NCBI GenBank assembly: GCA_036508555.1
Contig: DATCHD010000064.1
Location: 1-6,461 of the forward strand
Origin: CAINVV01 sp036508555
GTDB taxonomy: Bacteria > Bacteroidota > Bacteroidia > Bacteroidales > Prolixibacteraceae
Length of the DNA stretch: 6,461 bases
Direction of reading: 5' to 3'
Positions 1 to 5,970 of the stretch are shown in pieces. Both the position numbers and the translations under genes were made by a program. The notes below the pieces were generated by a model. It made no database searches, was not told where the DNA came from, and saw nothing but the letters and a program-made list of their open reading frames with translations. The stretch's first letter is position 1. Each line of letters starts with the position of its first letter.

Positions 1-1
1 G

Positions 2-844
2 ATTTTATTTTTTGTCGCTATAAGTATTTTTCTGGCCGCTTCAGTTTACGCCACGCAATCCACGATTAAGATAGCGGAAGGATCTGCCTGCATGGGAGAT
101 GACAAATCGCGCAAACAAACTGAAACTGCGGCCATGGCCGATGCCAAAAGAATTGCCATCGAGTCGGTCCAAACCTACGTGTCTTCCTCAACCGAAGTGA
201 AGAACTTTGAACTTCAGAAAGATATTATCTCCGCCTATGCCAATGCCACGGTCAAGGTGATCGAAGATATGGAGAAGGGCTGGTATAAAGACACGGCGCA
301 GGGTGATTGCTACAAAGTCAAGATCAAGACGGAAGTCATTCCTGATGAAAAGGCCATGAAGAAGTTACCGGATACAGCACTGGATGATCCGTCTTTACCG
401 CTTACTGTAAAGGTCTGGTCGGATAAAGAAACCTATCGAGAAGGCGATAAAATCAAGATTTATCTCAAGGGCAATAAACCTTTCTTCGCTACAGTGATCT
501 ATCGGGACGTGGTAAAAAAGGATCTTCAGTTATTGCCCAATCCTTACCGGCAGGATAATTACTTTCAGGGCGGTGTGACTTATGCAATCCCGTCCGGGAC
601 GGATAAATTTGAACTGGAAGTGAACCCGCCCTTTGGTGAGGAAAGCATTATGATCTATGCCAGTGTTGCTGAGTTGGGAGATTTAAACCTTAAACAAGAA
701 GGCGGCGTCTATGCGGTAAAAACCAAGCCGCGGGATATCGGCATCAAAACAAGAAGCATTAAGATCAAAGACGTTTCGCCAGGAAATGCACAAAAGCCGG
801 CGGAATTTTCCGAGGGGGCCGTGATCGTCAAGACAAAAAAATAA
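2..844 (+). CDS. Secreted DUF4384-domain protein, 5' end outside the window
   Basis: The reading frame is open from position 2 to the TAA at 842-844, so the gene begins before the window and the ATG at 92 is internal. The 30 codons before that ATG encode a hydrophobic stretch (ILFFVAISIFLAASVYA) followed by TQS, which is the core and AxA-like cleavage site of a signal peptide. The product is therefore exported, probably to the periplasm. After it comes a charged, Ala-rich, probably helical segment (AMADAKRIAIESVQTYV), resembling the N-terminal domains of envelope proteins of the LPP20/FlgT type. The C-terminal half has the DUF4384 pattern: LTVKVWSDKETYREGDKIKIYLKGNKPFF, broken here as LTVKVWSDKETY then REGDKIKIYLKGNKPFF, then LLPNPY, then a GEESIMIYAS strand. 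DUF4384 is a beta-rich domain of unknown function in secreted proteins. No terminator is obvious after the stop. The family call is firm; the function is unknown. Confidence 0.85.
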   Translation: MLFFVAISIFLAASVYATQSTIKIAEGSACMGDDKSRKQTETAAMADAKRIAIESVQTYVSSSTEVKNFELQKDIISAYANATVKVIEDMEKGWYKDTAQGDCYKVKIKTEVIPDEKAMKKLPDTALDDPSLPLTVKVWSDKETYREGDKIKIYLKGNKPFFATVIYRDVVKKDLQLLPNPYRQDNYFQGGVTYAIPSGTDKFELEVNPPFGEESIMIYASVAELGDLNLKQEGGVYAVKTKPRDIGIKTRSIKIKDVSPGNAQKPAEFSEGAVIVKTKK

Positions 845-883
845 CCGCATCATATTTCCGGTCAGGGCGTTTCTGTTGGATTG

Positions 884-1200
884 ATACCATTTCGCTTTCA
901 AAGGATAACGAGGCGGTGGGACATATTCACGGTTGCTCTTCTAAAGGTCGTTTTCGATTTTGTGTTATGCCTAAAATAACCAAACTACAGCCGTTCAAAA
1001 ATAATAAACAAATCAACAATAATAAGCATTTACTTTTCATGTCCTTACCTCGCTTTCATGTTTTGATAAGACATTGCTTGTTCATGGTTGAACTATAAGA
1101 AACTCGGTCTTGTATGCCAAGGAAATCTTGGCCACAAAAAGTGGTGTGTTGTTGATGTTTGTCGTCGGGCGTGAATTGTGTTTATTGCTGATTGAAGTCC
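884..1200. repeat. Degraded copy 1 of a long dispersed repeat
   Basis: This is the first of two directly oriented copies that bracket the DUF362 gene. The left end, 884-916, matches 2834-2865 over about 33 nt with one single-base indel. The middle (917-1060) has no visible similarity to copy 2 and is AT-rich, so it looks replaced or inserted. The right part, about 1065-1200, aligns with 2951-3085 at very roughly three-quarters identity by eye, sharing blocks such as ATAAGAC, TTGCTT, CGGTCTTGTATG, GATGTTTGTCG and CGTGAATT. Similarity fades after AGTCC at 1196-1200, just where copy 2 enters the tRNA-Glu fragment. Nothing here looks coding. Together with 1201-1359 this accounts for the gene-free stretch 845-1359. 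Confidence 0.7.
1092..1120 (-). promoter_or_regulatory. Candidate sigma70 promoter inside repeat copy 1
   Basis: On the minus strand there is a -35 TTGGCA (1120-1115), a 17-bp spacer and a -10 TATAGT (1097-1092). It sits at the position equivalent to the promoter in copy 2 and keeps the same spacing despite sequence drift elsewhere in the repeat. It points left towards the 3' end of the convergent DUF4384 gene, with no minus-strand gene downstream, so any transcript would be non-coding or antisense. Activity is not shown. Confidence 0.4.
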
Positions 1201-1328
1201 TGCATTTTCATCGAGGTTGGATGATTGTGTAGTACAGGAAGATGTACGTAACTGCTGGTCTGGTCATCTGCCGATTTTAAAGCCAATTTATTCGAGGGCA
1301 AAATGATAAAGTGAAACTTTTTATTGCG

Positions 1329-1350
1329 TGAAAACGAAGCTATGTTTTCA
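1329..1350 (-). terminator. Weak stem-loop after the DUF362 gene
   Basis: TGAAAAC at 1329-1335 and GTTTTCA at 1344-1350 form a perfect 7-bp AT-rich stem with an 8-nt loop, starting about 10 nt beyond the DUF362 stop codon. On the minus strand it is followed by an A-rich rather than a T-rich stretch, so it is not a classical intrinsic terminator. It is listed because it is the only stem near this gene end. Confidence 0.25.
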
Positions 1351-1359
1351 TTGGACCCT

Positions 1360-2802
1360 TTAGACCACCTTGAAGAGATGGCAGAATGGGTTTGGTACGC
1401 GCGAGGTCGAGCCCTTCAGTTTGGCCAGGGCAAGGGCAATTATGGCGCCGCTCAGATTCCGATTGATTAAGACCAGGGGGTTTACCTTCATCAAGTGGCA
1501 CATGGCATTGACCGTAGAACAGAGGTCGTTGCACTCACCGCTGAGATATACTTTCCCTCGCCCCAGCCGCCTAATGAGCCGCTCGCCGATCTCCTCAATG
1601 GCACAGTGGCCGACAATCAGCACCCGGCCTCGCAAGGCGTCGATCTCTGCAGGATCGAATCCCTTCCCCATGATGAGTGTCCATCCGCCTTTCCCCTGGT
1701 AGTCGGAATGGAGCACCTGCAGGAGCGTTTTGGGATTATTCATGCATCCCTCGCGGCAGGCCATCGTCTTTCCCACGATCATTCTTACATCCCCGGGGTA
1801 GGATTCGTAGAGGTCGGTTGGATATTTGCCCTCAGGCGGCATGTCGCCAATAAGATCGATACCGTCAAGTGATGTGATGTCGCCCGTGCATTCGATATCC
1901 TCAGGTCCACTTACGCCCTCTCCCAAGCCCCTTGCCACAGCTTCCTTGAGATGGGGGACATCCTCAAGTCCCAGACCGAAAATCTTACTCCCGACGATAT
2001 CGGCGGCGACCACGTTTCTGCTGCCGATCAGCACACGGAATGGTTTTACGCAGGTATCGGCCTTTGATGTGACCGGGTAGTGACCGTAGATTGTTCCCTC
2101 GACGCCCTCGATCAGGGTGACGTCTGGTCGCACAAGGGATAGGACGTCGGCCAGCTTCGAAAAGAGATTGTAATTGTGGTCAACCCCCCGGCTGGTGTGG
2201 ATGGGGAAGCCCCACTGATTTTTCACCCCCAGCGTCACCCCGGCCATGGAATGGGTTTTGAGCTTGGGCAGGTTTATGTAAAGATTTTCGTTGGCGCCAT
2301 CGATGAGTTTCTCCGCCACGGTGAGGGGAAACGCGCAGGCCGTAAGGTCGTAGCCCCTGTGATTGTCCTTCCCTGCGGGAGAGCGGCCGGAAAACTTGAA
2401 TGCTCGTGTCTTTTCCTCGTCGAGATAGATTGGTACGGCGCCTGTCTGGCGGCAGAGCTTCGCATAGCCGTTTACGGCGAAAACAACGCGCGTGTAGTTG
2501 GCCTGGGTGGAATTTTCCAAGACATAGACTTTCTTCGCGCCTACCTGCTGCCAGTATTCGATTGCGGCCTTAAGCGCTTCGATGCGTGTGTGGCAGTATG
2601 CCTTGGCGTCGATGGCGTTGGGTTTGATATAGACGGCGCCGCTGGATTTGATGAGCGCGGCCCCTCCCAGTTCGTCAAAAATCTCCTTAACGGCGCGGCG
2701 GATCTCGGAAACCATCTTTTCATTCAGGGGTAGATAGTTTTTTAGGCTTGTGTTTTGGTGGGGAGCATTGAGCTTTTTGATGATTACCTTCGCTTTGGCC
2801 AT
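1360..2802 (-). CDS. DUF362 domain-containing protein
   Basis: A 480-residue cytoplasmic protein with no signal peptide or membrane segment. The family signature is the stretch around residues 176-198: INLPKLKTHSMAG followed by VTLGVKNQWG, typical of DUF362 proteins. Earlier residues 56-64 (AVYIKPNAI) and 91-97 (KVYVLEN) fit the same fold. The protein lacks the 4Fe-4S ferredoxin domain fused to many relatives. Instead its last ~130 residues carry Cys349 and Cys353 (CREGC), Cys400, Cys424, Cys428 (GECNDLC) and Cys435, a possible metal or cluster site. The start at 2802 is chosen because GAGGTG lies 6 nt ahead of the ATG. An upstream ATG at 2928 would add 42 residues, but that extension is translated from the dispersed repeat. 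A strong promoter lies at 2979-3007. The gene is visibly more GC-rich than the genes to its right. Function unknown; some DUF362 proteins are annotated as iron-sulfur or uroporphyrin-linked, which cannot be judged here. Confidence 0.9.
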   Translation of the reverse strand: MAKAKVIIKKLNAPHQNTSLKNYLPLNEKMVSEIRRAVKEIFDELGGAALIKSSGAVYIKPNAIDAKAYCHTRIEALKAAIEYWQQVGAKKVYVLENSTQANYTRVVFAVNGYAKLCRQTGAVPIYLDEEKTRAFKFSGRSPAGKDNHRGYDLTACAFPLTVAEKLIDGANENLYINLPKLKTHSMAGVTLGVKNQWGFPIHTSRGVDHNYNLFSKLADVLSLVRPDVTLIEGVEGTIYGHYPVTSKADTCVKPFRVLIGSRNVVAADIVGSKIFGLGLEDVPHLKEAVARGLGEGVSGPEDIECTGDITSLDGIDLIGDMPPEGKYPTDLYESYPGDVRMIVGKTMACREGCMNNPKTLLQVLHSDYQGKGGWTLIMGKGFDPAEIDALRGRVLIVGHCAIEEIGERLIRRLGRGKVYLSGECNDLCSTVNAMCHLMKVNPLVLINRNLSGAIIALALAKLKGSTSRVPNPFCHLFKVV

Positions 2803-2833
2803 TCTACTCACCTCTGGATTTATTTTATCGATA

Positions 2834-2954
2834 ATACCATTCGCTTTCAAAGGATAACGAGGCGGCAAGGAGGAGGCGCCGGAGGCGTATTGTACATACG
2901 CTGAGGAAGCCGACGACGCAGCCAACAAAGTTAGCCAAAGAAAGCAAATGGTAT
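2834..2954. repeat. 121-nt imperfect palindrome, MITE- or REP-like
   Basis: The ends are inverted repeats: ATACCATTCGCTTTC at 2834-2848 against GAAAGCAAATGGTAT at 2940-2954, with 14 of 15 positions complementary. Inside, GGATAAC opposes GTTAGCC with one mismatch, and the centre contains GCGTA-TTGTACA-TACGC. The whole element could fold into one long interrupted hairpin, either as DNA or in the DUF362 leader RNA. The left 32 nt recur at 884-916, which shows it is a repeat family rather than a chance structure. It encodes no protein; the frames crossing it are low-complexity Ala/Ser or Leu/Arg readings. Confidence 0.7.
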
Positions 2955-2978
2955 AAGACGTTGCTTCTGATGGTAGGA

Positions 2979-3007
2979 AGTATAGGGAGAACGGTCTTGT
3001 ATGTCAA
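2979..3007 (-). promoter_or_regulatory. Near-consensus sigma70 promoter for the DUF362 gene
   Basis: On the minus strand there is a perfect -35 TTGACA (3007-3002), a 17-bp spacer and a -10 TATACT (2984-2979). The predicted start site is about 2972, which gives a leader of about 170 nt that includes the whole 2834-2954 palindrome. The element lies inside repeat copy 2 and is matched by a similar promoter in copy 1. This is the best promoter in the window. Confidence 0.7.
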
Positions 3008-3019
3008 TGAAATATATGC

Positions 3020-3055
3020 CCCCATATGTGGGGTGTGGCGCCGATGTTTGTCGGC
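3020..3055. other. Two small hairpins beside the tRNA-Glu fragment
   Basis: CCCCA-TATG-TGGGG (3020-3033) and GCCGA-TGTTTG-TCGGC (3040-3055) are adjacent perfect 5-bp stems. Reading on the minus strand they follow the tRNA-Glu CCA end and precede the promoter, so they could be remains of the tRNA transcript terminator. They lack a T-run. In repeat copy 1 the first stem is kept with different bases (CCAC-AAAAA-GTGG at 1132-1144). Confidence 0.4.
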
Positions 3056-3077
3056 TGACGTGAATTATTTTTATTCG

Positions 3078-3121
3078 TGGTAGTCCCACGGGGAGTTGAA
3101 CCCCGGTTTCCGGCGTGAGAG
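3078..3121 (-). pseudogene. tRNA-Glu(CTC) 3' half, probable attachment-site remnant
   Basis: Read on the minus strand, the 44 nt are: anticodon loop CTCTCAC (3121-3115, anticodon CTC), 3' anticodon strand GCCGG, variable bases AAAC, T arm CGGGG-TTCAACT-CCCCG with a perfect 5-bp stem, acceptor strand TGGGACT, then ACCA. This is the 3' half of a bacterial tRNA-Glu. The five bases before the loop (ACGCT) cannot pair with GCCGG, and no D arm or 5' acceptor strand (of the type GGTCCCA) is present upstream, so it is not a working tRNA. A clean break at the anticodon loop is the usual product of a tyrosine-recombinase element integrating into a tRNA gene. A frame on the minus strand reads through it (LSHAGNRGSTPRGTT) and should not be taken as a protein. 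Confidence 0.8.
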
Positions 3122-3122
3122 A

Positions 3123-3135
3123 GCGTTGGAAACGC
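3123..3135. other. Small perfect stem-loop next to the tRNA-Glu fragment
   Basis: GCGTT-GGA-AACGC is a 5-bp stem with a 3-nt loop, 2 nt outside the tRNA-Glu fragment and 16 nt beyond the nitroreductase stop. It could be a recombinase arm or core-flank site, or a weak transcription end for the nitroreductase. There is no T-run to decide. Confidence 0.3.
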
Positions 3136-3151
3136 CCAATTCCGCCATTTG

Positions 3152-3823
3152 TTAGGCTGATTTTGTATTGCTTCCATAGTCAATCCAAGTAATAAAGTTT
3201 TCAATCTTTCTGTCTTCTCTCGGTGGTGGCATACATTTAGGAACACCTATAACACAGCCATCCAAAGCCCATTCGCCTTGATTCAAAGCGAGAATTTTCA
3301 TAAATTTTTTATTTTTTGACAGCAGACTAGTAGCCGAAACCAAATGAAATCCCAAACCATACGCAGTAGCTGTTAACCAAATGTTTTCCATTGTATGAGA
3401 TAAAGACTGCTTCTCAACGGGGGGAAACCCTGACTTTTCGGCAATTACAATATAGAATGCACCTTCAGTAAGCCCTGGGATTCCATTTTCAGATAGATTT
3501 TTGAGACGATTCGCAAACACCTGCATTTTCTTTCTTAGAAATGGCATCAATTTAAGCAATAATCCAATTCGAGATGCACCACTTTTGAGCTGGGCATTAA
3601 TAATATCTCTCACAACTTTCATAGATTCAGTATTTTGCCTAAAAATAAAAATTTTCCTTACTTCTTTAAGCGGAATACCTGTAGCACCGCCAAAAGGTGC
3701 ATAAATTCCTGACTCAAGAATTTTCATTAATGTCTCATCTGATATTTCCCCATAGAAGCTTCTGATTGTTCGACGTGAACGGATTACCTCGTCTAAAACA
3801 GATATCTTTGTATTCGTTTCCAT
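3152..3823 (-). CDS. Nitroreductase-family FMN-dependent oxidoreductase
   Basis: A 223-residue soluble protein of normal length for the family. Known members bind FMN as dimers and use NAD(P)H to reduce nitro groups, quinones or enones; some act in cofactor or natural-product chemistry. The N-terminal FMN-phosphate motif is SRRTIRSF (residues 16-23). APFGGATGIP (42-51) takes the place of the common AP-S/T-N-QPW segment. The dimer/FMN helix runs over residues 143-164 (HTMENIWL, then AYGLGFHLVSA), and GVP at 193-195 replaces the usual GYP. Residues 64-120 form a basic helical insert (LLLKLMPFLRKKM) that may be a substrate lid. The start is supported by GGAG 8 nt ahead of the ATG. The gene lies 117 nt downstream of the radical SAM gene on the same strand, and its stop is 30 nt from the tRNA-Glu fragment. 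The substrate is unknown. Confidence 0.88.
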   Translation of the reverse strand: METNTKISVLDEVIRSRRTIRSFYGEISDETLMKILESGIYAPFGGATGIPLKEVRKIFIFRQNTESMKVVRDIINAQLKSGASRIGLLLKLMPFLRKKMQVFANRLKNLSENGIPGLTEGAFYIVIAEKSGFPPVEKQSLSHTMENIWLTATAYGLGFHLVSATSLLSKNKKFMKILALNQGEWALDGCVIGVPKCMPPPREDRKIENFITWIDYGSNTKSA

Positions 3824-3842
3824 GGGTTATTCTCCGTATGTT

Positions 3843-3932
3843 ATTATGATATGATATCGTTGAGCATAACAAAAAATCAGCCGGATCGTTATGAACTAAA
3901 ATGCGTTACTTTATCTATAAATTTTTATAGAT
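3843..3932 (-). promoter_or_regulatory. Possible regulatory region of the nitroreductase gene
   Basis: The 117-bp gap between the radical SAM and nitroreductase genes holds a perfect AT palindrome, ATCTATAAA-TT-TTTATAGAT (3913-3932), which could be an operator. A weak promoter-like pair on the minus strand is TTGTTA (3872-3867), an 18-bp spacer and CATAAT (3848-3843). That promoter would leave a leader of only about 12 nt, so it is doubtful. Read-through from the upstream operon is equally possible. Confidence 0.25.
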
Positions 3933-3940
3933 CAATTTTA

Positions 3941-5215
3941 TCAAGTTATCCAATTGGGATGGTTGTTTATCCAAAATCTCACAGTTTCACGTATCCATGC
4001 CTCAATTTCCTTAACGACATAAAACTTCGGTATTAACAAATTGTCTTCCGGCGAAATCATACCATCGCTGATAGCTACTTTTGCTAATTTTGTATTGGGA
4101 TAGATACGAATACCGATAGTGATTTTTAATAAGTCCAAGTCCAGTGAATCGGCAAAAGCCAGGCTTTGCTCCACGGTTTCCTTTGTTTCGCCGGGGCCTC
4201 CCAATAGTAAAAATCCCATTCTTTTGATTCCAACAGCTTTCAGTATATCAGATGTTCGACGAATGGAATCCAAACTGAATTTTTTGTTCATGTTACGCAG
4301 TATTCTTTCACTGCCACTTTCAAAACCTAGGCTGACTTCTTTACAACCAGCTTTATCCAACAGATCAGCCAATTCATTATCAATGATCCCAGGGTAAAAA
4401 ATGCATCTCCATGAAATATTCAGATCACTCTCAATAATTTTCCGACAAATTTCTTTGGCATAGTGCAAAGGAATGTTAAAAGTATTATCAACAAAGTGGA
4501 ACATACGATAACCAACATCGACGTGTTGCACAATATCCTCAATCACGAGTTTTGGCTGACGTCTTCTCACTGAGTGACCCTCTATAAGTGCGGTCGAACA
4601 ATAACTGCAATCCATGGGACACCCCCGTCTAGTTTGAATTGGCACCCAGTATTCACTTTTATCGGGAGTGGAGGAAAACCATAAATATGGATCAGGAAGA
4701 GGCAACATATCCAGGTTTTTCGCAAACAATCTTTCACCTTGAAGACCAAGACCACGCAAATAAAGACCTGGCAATTTTGAGAGGTCCAATCCCTTATGTA
4801 TTCGATCTAACAGCATAGGGAAAACTATCTCACTCTCTCCCTGGATTCCCATGTCGACTTCCAGATAATTGAGTGTGCTCTCCGGGAATATACTATAGCC
4901 AGCTCCGCCTAACACGATAGGAACATCTGATAATTTTCGGCACTCGCTGATAATCTCTTTGACTTGATCCAATAGAAATCTCGGGGTATTCATGACCTGG
5001 TCATCTATATTTCTTATGGAGATGCCGATGATTTCGGGATTAAAAGATTTAATTGTCAGATTGAGAGCTTTTTTAATGTTCTTTTCCGTCAGAAGATCTA
5101 AGAAACGCACATCATGTCCTGCGTTTCGAGTAGCTACAGCGATGCAGTTCAATCCCAAAGGCAAAGGAAGAATGTTGGACTGCTCAGTATTGGCAGAAAT
5201 AAGGAGGACTCTCAT
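3941..5215 (-). CDS. B12-binding-domain radical SAM protein
   Basis: A 424-residue cytoplasmic enzyme of the cobalamin-binding radical SAM superfamily (BchE/P-methylase-like architecture). Residues 1-135 form the Rossmann-like B12-binding domain: MRVLLISAN, PLGLNCIAVATRNAGHDV, IIGISIRN, PIVLGGAGYSIFPE and GIQGESE. The cobalamin-ligand motif DxHxxG is absent, as in many members of this superfamily. Residues 195-360 form the radical SAM barrel with the CxxxCxxC motif CPMDCSYC (Cys199, Cys203, Cys206) that holds the 4Fe-4S cluster. They are followed by FVDNTF (241-246), SLGFESGSERIL (295-306) and GFLLLGGPGET (334-344). The short C-terminal tail is helical and ends WINNHPNWIT. Family members catalyse methylations, ring formations and other radical steps, so the reaction is not predictable. 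The start ATG overlaps the stop of the DUF169 gene (ATGA), so translation is probably coupled; no separate good SD is seen. Confidence 0.92.
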   Translation of the reverse strand: MRVLLISANTEQSNILPLPLGLNCIAVATRNAGHDVRFLDLLTEKNIKKALNLTIKSFNPEIIGISIRNIDDQVMNTPRFLLDQVKEIISECRKLSDVPIVLGGAGYSIFPESTLNYLEVDMGIQGESEIVFPMLLDRIHKGLDLSKLPGLYLRGLGLQGERLFAKNLDMLPLPDPYLWFSSTPDKSEYWVPIQTRRGCPMDCSYCSTALIEGHSVRRRQPKLVIEDIVQHVDVGYRMFHFVDNTFNIPLHYAKEICRKIIESDLNISWRCIFYPGIIDNELADLLDKAGCKEVSLGFESGSERILRNMNKKFSLDSIRRTSDILKAVGIKRMGFLLLGGPGETKETVEQSLAFADSLDLDLLKITIGIRIYPNTKLAKVAISDGMISPEDNLLIPKFYVVKEIEAWIRETVRFWINNHPNWIT

Positions 5216-5970
5216 GGATTTCTTTTTTTAATTCTTTTCTTAACTTTGTCCCAGGATTTTGTAATCAAGAAGCTTTCTTCCATATTATCTGCCATTCGAA
5301 CAAATTTTGGCCATGGGATAGCAAAGGTAAGTACTTCAGCAGGAACACAAGGCCGGGCAGAGACATCAAACATACCCAATACCGCACATGGTCGTTCGGA
5401 TTGGAGTTCATGGTAAGGATGATAAACTATAGAACCGCAACCGGCACCAAAGGGAGCAATGACCTTATTGGGTTCTGTCTCATCATAATTTGCTAAAGTA
5501 AAAAGACCTGAAAGGACATCCGGCGGAGCAAAGAAAATGATCACCAACGGTTCATCACTTTCTTCCATGGAGTCCCACCGTTTGAACACAATATATTTCG
5601 CAGGCGCTTTAAACAAGGTCTGTTGCTTCATGATCTCTTTAACAAGTTCTGGCGATTTCTTATATCTTTCCCCCTCAAGTTTTCCCGGAATACCATAAGA
5701 AAGGAAATATTCAAAATTGGGTGCCTGATTATCCTCGAAACCCAGGTATCGCCTACCACCACCACAGCCAATAGTATTGACATCAAAACATCTCGTATTG
5801 CCCTTACTTACACTTGCTAAATCAGCGATGATACAGCGATGTCCCCTCGGGGGCTTTAACATGCTTTTTTCTTCTTTTACGTCGGTGTAGTAAAATCCGA
5901 TGGGTAAATCAGCTTCGGGAAAATATTTGTTCCATTTCTGTTCAAATTCATTCTTGAATTTCTTTTCCAT
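5212..5970 (-). CDS. DUF169 domain-containing protein
   Basis: A 252-residue soluble protein with no signal peptide. Family features are PIGFYYTD (23-30), the Cys/Gly motif TIGCGGGRRYLGF (66-78), FFAPPDVLSGLFTLANYD (146-163) and FGAGCGSIVYHPY (174-186). Conserved-looking cysteines are Cys46, Cys61, Cys69, Cys178, Cys195 and Cys208, which may bind a metal or cluster. DUF169 proteins occur mostly in anaerobes and archaea, and no biochemical role is established to my knowledge. The start at 5970 has a strong SD (GGAGGG about 6 nt ahead of the ATG). It is the first gene of the minus-strand group; its TGA overlaps the ATG of the radical SAM gene by 4 bp, which ties the two functions together. Confidence 0.9.
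   Translation of the reverse strand: MEKKFKNEFEQKWNKYFPEADLPIGFYYTDVKEEKSMLKPPRGHRCIIADLASVSKGNTRCFDVNTIGCGGGRRYLGFEDNQAPNFEYFLSYGIPGKLEGERYKKSPELVKEIMKQQTLFKAPAKYIVFKRWDSMEESDEPLVIIFFAPPDVLSGLFTLANYDETEPNKVIAPFGAGCGSIVYHPYHELQSERPCAVLGMFDVSARPCVPAEVLTFAIPWPKFVRMADNMEESFLITKSWDKVKKRIKKRNP

Larger units (their letters stand above)
2834..3085. repeat. Copy 2 of the long dispersed repeat
   Basis: The better-preserved copy of the repeat at 884-1200, in the same orientation. It holds, from left to right, the 121-nt imperfect palindrome (2834-2954), a sigma70-type promoter on the minus strand (2979-3007), and two small hairpins (3020-3033 and 3040-3055). It ends at or a few bases inside the CCA end of the tRNA-Glu fragment. 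It supplies the 5' leader and promoter of the DUF362 gene. Its left end starts 31 nt upstream of that gene's start codon. Confidence 0.7.

Noticed and set aside
916..1098. 60-residue plus-strand frame in the gap after DUF4384
   Set aside because: It begins with GTG inside the repeat left end, lacks an SD and has no recognisable sequence.
2176..2733. Long plus-strand frame (185 residues) opposite DUF362
   Set aside because: It is a shadow frame in a GC-rich gene. It has no recognised domain, and the opposite strand has clear family motifs. The same applies to the plus-strand frames at 1370-1702, 1495-1872 and 1826-2080.
2803..2928. N-terminal extension of the DUF362 protein from an upstream ATG
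   Set aside because: The extra 42 residues are Ala/Ser-rich and come from the dispersed palindrome, while the ATG at 2802 has a good SD and the conserved protein starts there.
3078..3160. Complete tRNA gene
   Set aside because: The 5' acceptor strand, the D arm and the 5' anticodon strand are missing; GCGGAATTGG at 3136-3147 on the minus strand resembles a tRNA-Leu D arm, but its acceptor strand does not pair with the CCA-side strand.
3004..3246. 80-residue minus-strand frame crossing the tRNA-Glu fragment
   Set aside because: It overlaps the nitroreductase 3' end in another frame, and its middle is a translation of the tRNA tail. It is a known type of false ORF.
4992..5416. Plus-strand frames over the DUF169/radical SAM junction
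   Set aside because: They are shadows of two well-supported minus-strand genes.
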